DNA of 63,703 nt, from contig RDOE01000008.1 of assembly GCA_011364975.1 (NCBI GenBank), positions 1 to 63,703 of the forward strand, given 5' to 3'. The notes under the pieces are model-generated. The model saw only the letters and a program-made list of their open reading frames with translations, was not told the DNA's origin and did not search any database. This DNA comes from Promethearchaeota archaeon. GTDB taxonomy: Archaea > Asgardarchaeota > Lokiarchaeia > Sigyniarchaeales > SOKP01. Below, in pieces: positions 18,549 to 27,370 of the stretch. A program made the translations under genes and the position numbers. Positions within the stretch are counted from its first letter, which is position 1, and every line of letters starts with the position of its first letter.

Positions 18549-19274
18549 TTAATCCAATAATAATTTTTCGAATAACTCAATTTTTAAGATGTCTTGAATT
18601 TCCTCGATAATAATGCTTGGTTGTATCTCCTTTAAGTCTTTTCTTTTACCATGCCCTGAAAGTAGGGCAATACTTCTAATTCCAGCATTCTTAGCACATT
18701 CTATATCTGATGGCAGGTCTCCAATAAAGTAGACCAACTGTTTATTTATGGGGGTTTTAATCTTATTTTTTATAAGTCTAAGTCCTAAAAGAACAGGATA
18801 TGCATGAGGTTTTCTATAAGGAGTATCTTCACGTGAAATAAAAATAGAAAAGTATCTATCCAAATTTAATTTATCTTTAAAATAATTCAATCGCTTTCTA
18901 CTAGTATTTGAAATTATTCCAGCTATTACCCCCTTCTTTAATAAAAGGTTCAGAGTTTCCTCCAATCCATCACTTAATTTTTCATATATCTCATATCTGG
19001 GATACATTCTACGATATTTTATAAAAAATAGTAACCGTCGCCAACGACTGGGAATGTATAATTTATAAGCTTTATAGGCTTTAACAATTGCTTTTAATCT
19101 ATTTTTTGAATCTGATTCTTCGAAAAGTCTTGCTATATCTATTAGTCTCAATGAATGAAGATTTTTCCAATTATAAAAACTTCTTCTGATAAAAGTTAAA
19201 GCACTATATTCAAGTGCTTTTTGAGTAATAACAACTCCATCAAAATCAAATAATAAAATAGGAGGATGAGTCAT
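18549..19274 (-). CDS. HAD-superfamily phosphatase
   Basis: The 241-residue hydrolase shows motif I DFDGVVIT (Asp nucleophile near residue 10 and acid/base Asp two later), motif II IISNTSRK, motif III Lys in RKPHAYP and motif IV GDLPSDIECAKNAG. The alpha-helical insert between motifs I and II is a C1 cap, as in phosphoglycolate-phosphatase-like enzymes. Substrate is unknown. The gene starts the pair with the UFL1-like gene, from which it is separated by 19 nt. Confidence 0.87.
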   Translation of the reverse strand: MTHPPILLFDFDGVVITQKALEYSALTFIRRSFYNWKNLHSLRLIDIARLFEESDSKNRLKAIVKAYKAYKLYIPSRWRRLLFFIKYRRMYPRYEIYEKLSDGLEETLNLLLKKGVIAGIISNTSRKRLNYFKDKLNLDRYFSIFISREDTPYRKPHAYPVLLGLRLIKNKIKTPINKQLVYFIGDLPSDIECAKNAGIRSIALLSGHGKRKDLKEIQPSIIIEEIQDILKIELFEKLLLD

Positions 19275-19393
19275 AAATACTATTTAAAATACTTTTAAAT
19301 TCTTAAATATAATTAATATAAAAAATCAAAGATACCAAAAAGAAAAATGATAAAAAAAATGAATATATTTAAACTAAATTATAATTTTGTAGT

Positions 19394-20062
19394 TTATTCT
19401 CCATCTAATTCATCTGGTTCAACACTTACGTAGCTCAAAAGATAGTCAATCTGGTTAGATTTTTTATTGATGTTTAGAATTGTTTTGAGGGGTATCACAT
19501 CTCCTCCTCCAGGCATTAAAGTTATGGATCCTGCTCGAAGTACGAAAAATTCAAAGACATCTGGTATTTCCTTCTTAATTCTTAAACTTTTTGTTGGAAT
19601 TCTTTCTGCTGATGAAAAGATTCCAGACTTATGATAAATTTCGTTTCTTTCTATCTTCCAGTAATCAAATCTCGACCCTATAAATACCAAACCAAGGATA
19701 AAAACTAAAACTAAAGTAATTATTAAATAGAATTCTGCTGTAAGCCCAACATTGAAATCTACTAAAGGTGTTGGTATAGCGGGTAAATTTGGTATCCATA
19801 AAAAGAACACTAGTAGAAGGACCACAACAACTACCATTATAAGTACGAAAAATTTTGCACTACTGAAGTCAAAAGCCATTATAAATAAGTTCACGAAAAG
19901 AACAATCAACCAGAGATTTCCCATCCACGCAACTGGGGTAGGATAAATCAATTGAAGAAGCCATAGTACGAAAGACACAACCATAAGCGGCCAAAGGAAG
20001 ATTACTTTAGGATAAGATCTGAGATAAACTTCTGTTGTTGCTTTAATCTTTTTTTCTGACAT
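19394..20062 (-). CDS. Membrane protein with bacterial PH-like (YdbS-type) domain
   Basis: The 222-residue protein has about four membrane segments in residues 15-135. A soluble C-terminal domain follows (about 138-215), beginning DYWKIERNEIYHKSGIFSSAERIPTKS. That pattern, a strand with N-E-I-Y-x-K-x-G followed by a polar strand, is typical of bPH2/YdbS domains attached to membrane helices. Such domains may sense lipids or assemble complexes; the precise role is unknown. It is monocistronic. Confidence 0.65.
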   Translation of the reverse strand: MSEKKIKATTEVYLRSYPKVIFLWPLMVVSFVLWLLQLIYPTPVAWMGNLWLIVLFVNLFIMAFDFSSAKFFVLIMVVVVVLLLVFFLWIPNLPAIPTPLVDFNVGLTAEFYLIITLVLVFILGLVFIGSRFDYWKIERNEIYHKSGIFSSAERIPTKSLRIKKEIPDVFEFFVLRAGSITLMPGGGDVIPLKTILNINKKSNQIDYLLSYVSVEPDELDGE

Positions 20063-20211
20063 AATTTCTACTCATTCCTATTTGTTTTTAATTTCTTTTT
20101 TTAATAGATGAATTAAATATATATATAAAATTGCAATTTAAAAAACCTTCTTATCATTAAAATAATATGATCAGTAGAATTTCTAAAAAAAGTTAAACTG
20201 AGCATTAATAT

Positions 20212-20964
20212 TTACAAAAAACGACCAATCGATTGAACCATTCTAAAAGAATTTTGAACTTCTAAGTTCCCTTGGCTACTTATATCCATATGACCTGGTA
20301 AGAGATACTTTACATCAAGCGTGGAGATAAATTTAATTGATTCAGTAAGTTGTTTTAGAGATCCTCCAGGAAAATCAAATCTACCAAAACTACCTCCCGT
20401 AAATACTAAATCACCGGGTATTAAAATTTTTTTATTTGGTTCATAAAAACAAATTGACCCTAGAGAATGACCTGGTGTGAAATATATTTTAAAAATAAAT
20501 TCTGATCCTAACTCAAAATTCCCTTTATCATTTAAATCTATTACATGTAATGGGACAATCGATATTCCAAACATTTTAGGACTTATACCAAGGTTTCCCG
20601 GAAATATTTTTGATTCTTTTCCTTCATTAAGTATTTTTGCTGTTTCAGTAAATGCATAAATTTTGGGGGGATTATTTTTTAACATTTCCATCAAAGGATA
20701 TAAACCAAGGACATGATCCACATGCTCATGTGTTAGAAAAATTTTAGTTATGTTCTCAAAGTTTAAATCAAATTTTTTCATTCCCTCGATCAAACCTTTT
20801 AAAGATATTCCGTTTCCGCCATCAAATAATGCAAGCTCTCTGGTAACATCATCAACTATCACATATTGATTACAATCTAATGATAAATATTCTCCAAAAT
20901 AAAACACATTCTTAATTACCTCTCTCCCAATCTTAGCTGAATAATTTTCTCTTGAACTAAACAT
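20212..20964 (-). CDS. Metallo-beta-lactamase-fold hydrolase
   Basis: The 250-residue protein contains the binuclear metal motif THEHVDH (HxHxDH, about residues 83-89), the following TPGHSLGS His, PGDLVF Asp and LPGHMD His. The order matches glyoxalase-II-like and related hydrolases. There is no flavodiiron partner domain, so simple hydrolysis of a thioester or lactone is more likely than oxygen reduction. FGRFDFPGGS is the substrate-loop form of the glyoxalase II group. It is divergent from the ModE-like regulator. Confidence 0.87.
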   Translation of the reverse strand: MFSSRENYSAKIGREVIKNVFYFGEYLSLDCNQYVIVDDVTRELALFDGGNGISLKGLIEGMKKFDLNFENITKIFLTHEHVDHVLGLYPLMEMLKNNPPKIYAFTETAKILNEGKESKIFPGNLGISPKMFGISIVPLHVIDLNDKGNFELGSEFIFKIYFTPGHSLGSICFYEPNKKILIPGDLVFTGGSFGRFDFPGGSLKQLTESIKFISTLDVKYLLPGHMDISSQGNLEVQNSFRMVQSIGRFL

Positions 20965-21071
20965 GTTATCGAACAGTAAATATTTAAAAAAGTAAAAGCA
21001 ACTTTTCTTTAATGCTTTACTATTAATCGATTTTAGTAAATAATTAAATTAAAGTATATTAAATTAAACAT

Positions 21072-21482
21072 ATGGATACTAAATCAAAAACGAATCCAGA
21101 CATTGAGCATTTGAAGAAAAACATAAGTTTTGGAGTTAAAATATGGCTAGAATTCAATAATCATGAGTCTAAAAATATCTTAGGTTCTGGATGGGCGAAA
21201 TTACTTGAACAAATTCATGTTAAAAATCAAAAGTCTAGAACATCTTTAACTCAAGCTGCTAAAGAATGTGGTTACTCATATAAATATGCTTGGAATATCT
21301 TAAAAAGAATTGAAGATCGAACTGGTTTTGGAGTTGTAGACACTGGTAAGGGGGGTCCAGGAGGCGGAGGGTGGGTTAAATTAAATGAATGGGGGATTTA
21401 TTTATTAACTACATATAAAATATTACTTAAAGAAATGGAATCAATTGAAAAAAAGCTTCAGAAAACTCTAAATGTTAATTAG
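21072..21482 (+). CDS. ModE-like winged-helix transcription regulator
   Basis: The 136-residue protein matches the DNA-binding half of ModE: AAKECGYSYKYAWNILKRIED is the recognition helix, TGKGGPGGGGWVKLNEWG the wing, and the helix after it forms the dimer interface. The molybdate-binding (MOP) domain of bacterial ModE is absent, as in many archaeal stand-alone forms, so the ligand is unknown. A 14-bp dyad TTACATGGATGTAA at 21521-21534, 39 nt beyond its stop, could be a binding site, but this is only a suggestion. Confidence 0.82.
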   Translation: MDTKSKTNPDIEHLKKNISFGVKIWLEFNNHESKNILGSGWAKLLEQIHVKNQKSRTSLTQAAKECGYSYKYAWNILKRIEDRTGFGVVDTGKGGPGGGGWVKLNEWGIYLLTTYKILLKEMESIEKKLQKTLNVN

Positions 21483-21794
21483 AACTTAAGATAAGTTATT
21501 AATTAAAAAATTATACGGGGTTACATGGATGTAAAATTTTCAAAATCTTAGGATGTGTAATATTTAAATATAAATTAAATTGATTGGAAAAATTCTTTAA
21601 TTAAGGAAAAACAATTAATGTTTATATTATACCAACACTTAAATTAAGAAATTTACATTTTAGAAATTGTATATTTAAAATAATTATCTCAGAATTTAAT
21701 AAGTTCCAATAAAAATAAGTAAAAATATCTTTGGTCTTAAGTAAAAAATAATAGTTATATTCACTTTACAAAAAACCTTATTAAGTGAAAAAAT
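21483..21794. other. Intergenic region upstream of the actin-related gene
   Basis: I see no gene in these 312 nt. They hold the dyad TTACATGGATGTAA (21521-21534), a TATA-like GTTATATTC at 21754-21762 about 37 nt before the actin-related ATG, and a 7-bp inverted repeat TTCACTT/AAGTGAA (21760-21766 and 21783-21789) overlapping the likely transcription start. This could be an operator or a short 5'-leader stem. All are by-eye observations. Confidence 0.4.
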
Positions 21795-23321
21795 ATGGCA
21801 ATACCACTTCCCGGGACACCAATTATAATTGATATAGGTAGCGCTTATTGTAAGGTGGGTTTTGCGGGGGAACCTGGACCTCGTTTTGTTTTCCCAACCA
21901 TTACAGGAACGGAAAAATACAAATCTGTTATGGTAGATGTAAGTGCTCGAAATATATATGTCGGTAACGATGCTTCAAAGATGCGTGGTGTTTTAAAAAT
22001 TAAGCATCCTATAGATCGTGGAGCGATAACAGATTGGAATAATTACTACGAAATTCTAAATTATTGTTTATATTCACTATTGAGAATCCCAGATGTTTCT
22101 CAGTATCCCGTATTATATACCGAAGCTCCATTTGTTCAAAGAGAAACTAAAGAATATATAGCTCGTGTTTTTTATGAAACCCACAGAGTAAAGAGTTTAA
22201 TAATGATCCCTACACCAATTCTTTCAATATTTAGTGTTGGATTAACTACTGGAATTGTAATAGAAAGTGGGGATGGAATTACATGGATTTGTCCCGTAAT
22301 TAATGGGCAAATAGTTGATCAAGCAGTTCAAAAACTGACCCTAGCAGGTACGGATGTAAATCAGTATTTAAAGAATCTCTTAATGAGGGAAGGTATTAAT
22401 ATTGAATCTAGTGCCGTAGATGAGATAATCAAGGAAATTAAGGAAAGAAATTGTTATTTTGTGTTAGATCCTGATGAACCTCCTAAATTAAAGGACTCAT
22501 TAAGTTTTGATATGCCTGATGGTTCTAATATCAATGTTCCGAGTTATTTATTTCATGAAGCACCTGAAGTGTTATTTCAACCTAATCTATTGGGCTATAA
22601 TATTTTAAACGTCCCTCAAGCTGTAATAAATTGCTTGCAAGCAATTGATAAGTATTACTGGAGTGATTTATTATCACATATTGTGATTTCGGGAGGTAAT
22701 TTATGCTACTCAGGATTTCAAGAACGTTTAAATATTGAACTAGCTAATTTACTTCCTCAAATAGGTAAAATTCCCAAACCCAAACAAGAGATTTCACATG
22801 AGAATCAAAAATTAAAAATGCAATCAATCGCAGTGTCTAAAAAACAAAACGATACATGCCCCCATTGTGGAGTTTTAGTAGATTTAAGTGATGGAAAGGA
22901 ATTTTGTCCCTCCTGTAATGGGCGAATTATTCTCCCTACTCTTACCATCACAGGTATTAATAATATTATAGACTCTAAGACTTTAAATGGAAAGATAAAA
23001 TGCTCTAATTGTAATAAAACTATTGAAGATAAAACTTCCACATTCTGTCCTTACTGTGGTAAATCGATTGAAAGTCCTCAACCTTCTGAACTTTCGAAGG
23101 AACTAACTAAGCAAGTAGCCCCTGCCAAAGAATTCTCAGGATTCTATAAATCTTCAGAGGAAGTTCTCAATTTCTATGTTCCCGAGAATATTCAATTTGC
23201 TATTTTTAATGGTGCATCTATATTAGGGAGTTTACCGTCATTTCAAAGCTTATTTGTTACTTTTCAAGAATTTCAAACGAATAAAGATTTGCTTTACAAG
23301 GATATAAGCGAAATTTTCTAA
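21795..23321 (+). CDS. Actin-related protein with two zinc ribbons inserted near the C-terminus
   Basis: The 508-residue protein is clearly actin-family: phosphate loop IDIGSAYCKVGFAG, PIDRGAITDW, LYTEAP, the second loop ESGDG, adenosine loop ISGGNLCYSGF (about 298-308) and the C-terminal FNGASILGSLPSFQS. Between the adenosine loop and the C-terminus is an extra block of about 135 residues with two zinc ribbons, Cys355/358/371/374 and Cys403/406/418/421. Gap-free alignment around the second loop puts Thr140 where actin has Gln137, Glu157 for Asp154 and Trp164 for His161, so the water-activating residues are replaced. It is therefore an Arp, perhaps slow or inactive in ATP hydrolysis. Zinc ribbons suggest a binding platform. 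It is monocistronic. Confidence 0.9.
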   Translation: MAIPLPGTPIIIDIGSAYCKVGFAGEPGPRFVFPTITGTEKYKSVMVDVSARNIYVGNDASKMRGVLKIKHPIDRGAITDWNNYYEILNYCLYSLLRIPDVSQYPVLYTEAPFVQRETKEYIARVFYETHRVKSLIMIPTPILSIFSVGLTTGIVIESGDGITWICPVINGQIVDQAVQKLTLAGTDVNQYLKNLLMREGINIESSAVDEIIKEIKERNCYFVLDPDEPPKLKDSLSFDMPDGSNINVPSYLFHEAPEVLFQPNLLGYNILNVPQAVINCLQAIDKYYWSDLLSHIVISGGNLCYSGFQERLNIELANLLPQIGKIPKPKQEISHENQKLKMQSIAVSKKQNDTCPHCGVLVDLSDGKEFCPSCNGRIILPTLTITGINNIIDSKTLNGKIKCSNCNKTIEDKTSTFCPYCGKSIESPQPSELSKELTKQVAPAKEFSGFYKSSEEVLNFYVPENIQFAIFNGASILGSLPSFQSLFVTFQEFQTNKDLLYKDISEIF

Positions 23322-23472
23322 ATAATAAACAAAAGTAAGAACATCCCAACTCTTTTTTAATTTGTGTTCTTTAATAATTTGACGTAATCTGTGAATTATC
23401 GTTAATTTTTAATGTCAAGTTAAATTTAAAAAATTAAAATTTAGCTAAAACCAGATTGAGGTTTATTTTTAA

Positions 23473-24576
23473 TTGAAAAATAATATAAGAAAATTGGCAT
23501 TTGCTTCCTTAGTGGTTCTTGTTTGTTTTACTATTATTCCAGCAGCTTTTGCTAAAACAAGGCAGAGTCATATAATTGATTTTATTTACGCAAACCAAGA
23601 TAATTATGAAAATTTTGGAACCACACCTCAAGATACTGCTTATGCATTAGAAATTATTGATTATTATAATTCCTACTCCGTCCAAGATTTTCTCGGTGTA
23701 AAATACCGAGTAGATAAAACCTCATTAAAGGAAAATCTTACAGGACAAATTGCAGAAATGTTCAATAACGAACTAATAAATATTTATAATTTATATTATC
23801 TCTTGAAATCTTTGAATATACTAGAACCTTTAGACCAATCTCTACAATTAAACCTTCACAATAGGATATATCGTTATATAAATGAAACCATTCAAGAAGA
23901 AGGAGGTTTTAGCCCAACTAATACTAGTAAATCTGCAAATATGATATCTACCTATTTCATCTATAATATTTATTCTTTAATTAACGAACCAGTCTTAAAT
24001 AAAACTCAACATATAAATTGGATTTTATCATGTAATAATGTTGATGGTGGATATGGAGGAAATCAGACGTTATCTTCAACTTTATTAACTACTATGTGCG
24101 CGGTCTCGTTAATTAAATCCTTTGATGCTACTTTAATTAATCAAATAATAACGTTAGATTATCTAAATTCACATTTTGTAGCTGATCCAAGTAACCTTGA
24201 AAATTATGGGGGCTATTTACCAGACTTAATTGCAGAAAGAGCTTTACTCTCCTCTACTTACCAATGTATCGAAACAATTAAATTAATAGATGCTAATTAC
24301 ACTAATAGTGCAAAATCTAGTATATGGATTTTAGGATTACAAAATTTCCAAGATGGGGGATTTGCTGAAAATCTGGGATTATATGAACAAAAAAAATCAT
24401 CAATCACAGCGACATATTATGCGTTTAAAGTTTTATATTCCTTTAATTCTCTAAACTTATTAAATGAAGATATTTTTATGGTAGAATTTAATTTGATTAT
24501 TCTAATTGTTGTTTTATTCAGTATTGTGGGTGTTATAGCATTAATATATTTTATTTGGAGAAAAAGAAGAATTTAA
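23473..24576 (+). CDS. Secreted, membrane-anchored alpha/alpha-toroid (prenyltransferase-like repeat) protein
   Basis: The 367-residue protein starts with a signal peptide (basic LRK-type start, hydrophobic residues about 8-27, AFA). It ends in one membrane helix (about 337-360) followed by KRRRI-like basic residues, so the body is outside the cell. The body carries repeats of the squalene-cyclase/prenyltransferase-beta type: EEGGFSPTN, VDGGYGGN and FQDGGFAEN, each after a helix. There is no DxDD or zinc triad, so it is probably not a cyclase or prenyltransferase but a toroidal binding domain. The start is TTG, with GAGGT about 13 nt upstream. Confidence 0.75.
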   Translation: MKNNIRKLAFASLVVLVCFTIIPAAFAKTRQSHIIDFIYANQDNYENFGTTPQDTAYALEIIDYYNSYSVQDFLGVKYRVDKTSLKENLTGQIAEMFNNELINIYNLYYLLKSLNILEPLDQSLQLNLHNRIYRYINETIQEEGGFSPTNTSKSANMISTYFIYNIYSLINEPVLNKTQHINWILSCNNVDGGYGGNQTLSSTLLTTMCAVSLIKSFDATLINQIITLDYLNSHFVADPSNLENYGGYLPDLIAERALLSSTYQCIETIKLIDANYTNSAKSSIWILGLQNFQDGGFAENLGLYEQKKSSITATYYAFKVLYSFNSLNLLNEDIFMVEFNLIILIVVLFSIVGVIALIYFIWRKRRI

Positions 24577-24643
24577 ACTCCAAATCTACTTTTAATAATT
24601 ATCTAATAATCGCTCTTTAATATTTTAAATATTTTTAATAGAA

Positions 24644-24651
24644 TTATATAC
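24644..24651 (+). promoter_or_regulatory. TATA box of folD
   Basis: TTATATAC is centred 30 nt before the folD ATG at 24678, with no ribosome-binding site between. This predicts a transcript beginning at or within a few bases of the start codon. Confidence 0.4.
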
Positions 24652-24677
24652 TACTCATTTTATTTTAAATTAAAACA

Positions 24678-25553
24678 ATGAATATAGATAAACTTTTAAA
24701 TGGTAAAAAACTCGCAGAAAGTCTCAATACAACCCTAAAACAAGAAATATATGAATTAGTTAAAAAAACGGGTATCAAACCCAAACTTGCTGCTATAATT
24801 GTAGGAGACGACCCGGCATCAGAAATTTACATAAGAAATAAACATAGAGTGTGTAATGAAATTGGCATTGGTTTTGAATCTTTCAGGCTACCAAAAAACA
24901 CATCAAAAGAAGATGTAATAAGAGTTATCGAAAAACTTAATGAAGATAATTCAATACATGGGTTTCTAATCCAAATGCCTATTCCACCTCATTTAAAGAG
25001 CTTCATTTCTGAATTTGTTGAACTGATTGATCCGAAAAAAGATGTGGATGGATTTCACCCCCTTAATAAAGGATATCTTTTTGACTATCGAGAAGAATTA
25101 ATACCTTGTACTCCACAAGGAATAATTGCTTTACTAGAACATTATAAAATAGAAATTGAAAGAAAGAATGTTGTTATAATCAATCGTTCAAATTTAGTTG
25201 GAAAACCTCTAGTGTTTATGTTATTAAAACGAAATGCAACAATTACGGTTTGTCACTCCTTTACTAAAAACTTATTTGAACATACAAGAAGAGCAGATAT
25301 ATTAATTGTAGCTGTAGGACAAGCTAACTTTATTAATGAGGAAAAAATAAAAGAAGGTGCAATCATCATAGATGTAGGAATAAATAGAGTTGATGGAAAG
25401 TTGTGTGGAGATGTGAATTTTGATAGCGTAATTAATAAGTGTGGTGCAATTACTCCTTCTCCTGGAGGAGTAGGGCCTTTAACTGTAGCTTTTTTATTAA
25501 AAAATACTATTAAAGCTTATAAGAAAATATTAAAGTCATCAAATTTAATTTAA
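24678..25553 (+). CDS. folD: Methylenetetrahydrofolate dehydrogenase / methenyltetrahydrofolate cyclohydrolase
   Basis: The 291-residue bifunctional C1 enzyme interconverts 5,10-methylene- and 10-formyl-tetrahydrofolate with NAD(P). Seen motifs are VGDDPASEIYIRNK with the catalytic Tyr and Lys, KDVDGFHP, CTPQG, the dinucleotide site NRSNLVGKPL, and PGGVGPLT. Length equals bacterial FolD. Its product feeds the formyltransferase of PurH encoded at 13729, and it would sit on a THF-dependent Wood-Ljungdahl branch if present. FolD points to tetrahydrofolate rather than only methanopterin as C1 carrier. It is monocistronic. Confidence 0.94.
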   Translation: MNIDKLLNGKKLAESLNTTLKQEIYELVKKTGIKPKLAAIIVGDDPASEIYIRNKHRVCNEIGIGFESFRLPKNTSKEDVIRVIEKLNEDNSIHGFLIQMPIPPHLKSFISEFVELIDPKKDVDGFHPLNKGYLFDYREELIPCTPQGIIALLEHYKIEIERKNVVIINRSNLVGKPLVFMLLKRNATITVCHSFTKNLFEHTRRADILIVAVGQANFINEEKIKEGAIIIDVGINRVDGKLCGDVNFDSVINKCGAITPSPGGVGPLTVAFLLKNTIKAYKKILKSSNLI

Positions 25554-25659
25554 ATAAGAAGTATACGTAAATAGAAAAAGTATTAATATCGAATATAACA
25601 AATTAATTTATAAATAACTTAAACTCTACGGATTTATTAATCCATAACAAGAAGGACTT

Positions 25660-26115
25660 ATGGCAATTCTAGAAATTGGAATTAATTTAGGGACTAGGAA
25701 TTTATTAAATAGGAAATATTATGATTCGAACACAGGAGTTGGGTTAGATCCACAACTAAGGGCTGGTTTTCTTTCAGCGCTTGAAAGTTTTACATCAGAA
25801 GTATTTGGTGATGATATTAATGTGGTTTCATTAGCTTCTTTTAAATTAGTATGTTATTGTGAATTGATTTCACTCCCTTCTGATGAAGAAGATAAGCAAC
25901 CATTACTATCTTATGCTATTATTGAAAAAGAAACAGAGACTGATATTGTAAAAAAACATTTATATAAAATTAATTCTCATTTTCTAAATCGCTATTCACT
26001 TAATGATATTTTTTCTAAAAAAGAGAAGTTTTTTAGAAATTTTGAAACTAGGATAGATGAAATTCTAGGAGATTTAAAGTTAAAAACTGAAGATCGCTTT
26101 AGATCCATATTTTAA
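25660..26115 (+). CDS. Longin-like domain protein
   Basis: The 151-residue protein looks like a single longin/profilin-like domain. Two N-terminal strands come first (MAILEIGINLG...), then a helix rich in aromatic and small residues (LRAGFLSALESFTSEVFG), then a three-strand meander (INVVSLASFKLVCYCELI, LLSYAIIE), then two long C-terminal helices. The FLSALESF helix matches that of the longin-like protein encoded at 27371-28321 (FLSAMKSFVSEL). It is 23 nt upstream of a DRG-like GTPase gene on the same strand, suggesting cotranscription and contact. The fold call is by pattern only. Confidence 0.6.
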   Translation: MAILEIGINLGTRNLLNRKYYDSNTGVGLDPQLRAGFLSALESFTSEVFGDDINVVSLASFKLVCYCELISLPSDEEDKQPLLSYAIIEKETETDIVKKHLYKINSHFLNRYSLNDIFSKKEKFFRNFETRIDEILGDLKLKTEDRFRSIF

Positions 26116-26138
26116 TTTTTTTATGGGGTAGAATTTAA

Positions 26139-27341
26139 GTGAGCTCCAATATTGGACCAGAAGCTCAAGCGGCTTATCAAAAGTATTTAGATGCTACAAC
26201 TTTAGAGGAAAAGATAAAGAAATTAGAAGAATTCTTATCTGTAGTTCCTAAACATAAGGCGACTGAGAAAATTGTAGCATTAAATAGATCAAGATTAGCT
26301 AGATTAAAAAGAGAACAAGAAGATAAAAAAATTCGAGCAAAAACTACTGCTAAGCTTGTTAGTCCTTTCTCGATAAAAAAAGAAGGAATTCAGTTAATTT
26401 TAATAAGTGATTATCATTCGCCTGGAGTTGGTAAAACATCACTTTTAAATCTACTAACAGGAGCGGCGAAAGAAAAAATTGGGCGTTTTACCCCTATTCC
26501 GGAAATTGGAATTTATGAGTATAAAAAAATTCGATTTCAGATTGTTGATATGCCTTCTATAATGGATGGTGCTTCTGCTGGTATAGGCAATGGAAAAGAA
26601 ATAATTTCTCAATTGCGTGCTTGTGATTTAATTTGTTTTTGCATCGATTTGTCACGAGATTTTCAGTCGCAGATGGCATTATTATTAAAAGAACTAAGTC
26701 AATCGAATGTAAGGATAAATATACCCCCCCCTCCTATTACGATAGAAAAAACCGGATCAAATAAAATTCAAGTATTTTATTTAACAAATGAAGCAAAAAA
26801 AAATATTGATTTAGAACCTTTATCTGATAAAATACGAGAAATTATTCATGAAGGGGGTATTAGAAATGCGATTGTAAAGGTTTTTGGTGAAATTAATCTG
26901 AATCAAGTGGTCGATGCTATGAATCCATCTGTAGTATATAAAAAAGTGATAATATTTGGTACTAAAGGTGATTTAGCACTCACAAAAGATTCATTTAAAA
27001 ATTTGAAAAAGGAATTCAATATTAAATTTCCTCTAATCATCGGAACAAGCGTTCTAAAGGGAGAATTTCCGGAAAATTTTGGAGACATTATTTTAAAATT
27101 CCTAAATAAAATTAAAATCTATACTATGCATCAAGGTATAAAAGCTGAAAAACCGCTTATACTAGATGATGATCCAAATCTTCCCACTGTTAAGGATGTA
27201 GCATTAAAAATCCATAGAAGCTTTTATGATACCTTTGATTATGCTACTATTATTCGAGAGGGAAGTCGTCAAAAAAGGAAGAAAGTTGGTTTGGATTATG
27301 AAATGAAGGATAATGATATTATTGAATTGCATACAAAATAA
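26139..27341 (+). CDS. DRG/Obg-like GTPase with TGS domain and atypical G motifs
   Basis: The 400-residue protein has the DRG plan: N-terminal helices with KHKATEKIVALNRSRLARLKRE, G domain (about 82-330) and C-terminal TGS domain (about 335-400). The nucleotide motifs are unusual. The P-loop reads HSPGVGKTS (93-101), with His in place of the first Gly of GxxxxGK. The G3 motif is DMPSIMDGA (137-145), with Ser instead of the Gly of DxxG. The guanine motif GTKGDL is intact. Canonical DRG proteins bind ribosomes. This copy sits between two longin-like genes, suggesting a membrane or trafficking role instead (inference). The start is GTG, with GGGGT upstream. Confidence 0.8.
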   Translation: MSSNIGPEAQAAYQKYLDATTLEEKIKKLEEFLSVVPKHKATEKIVALNRSRLARLKREQEDKKIRAKTTAKLVSPFSIKKEGIQLILISDYHSPGVGKTSLLNLLTGAAKEKIGRFTPIPEIGIYEYKKIRFQIVDMPSIMDGASAGIGNGKEIISQLRACDLICFCIDLSRDFQSQMALLLKELSQSNVRINIPPPPITIEKTGSNKIQVFYLTNEAKKNIDLEPLSDKIREIIHEGGIRNAIVKVFGEINLNQVVDAMNPSVVYKKVIIFGTKGDLALTKDSFKNLKKEFNIKFPLIIGTSVLKGEFPENFGDIILKFLNKIKIYTMHQGIKAEKPLILDDDPNLPTVKDVALKIHRSFYDTFDYATIIREGSRQKRKKVGLDYEMKDNDIIELHTK

Positions 27342-27370
27342 GCTAATATGTTGATTATTAAATTATAACT

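Noticed and set aside
21521..21534. TTACATGGATGTAA as operator of the ModE-like regulator
   Set aside because: Single copy, short arms and AT-rich context make chance likely; mentioned only inside the intergenic note.
22805..23041. Minus-strand frame across the zinc-ribbon insert of the actin-related gene
   Set aside because: It lies opposite intact actin-family coding sequence and has no start signals; the insert is in frame on the plus strand.
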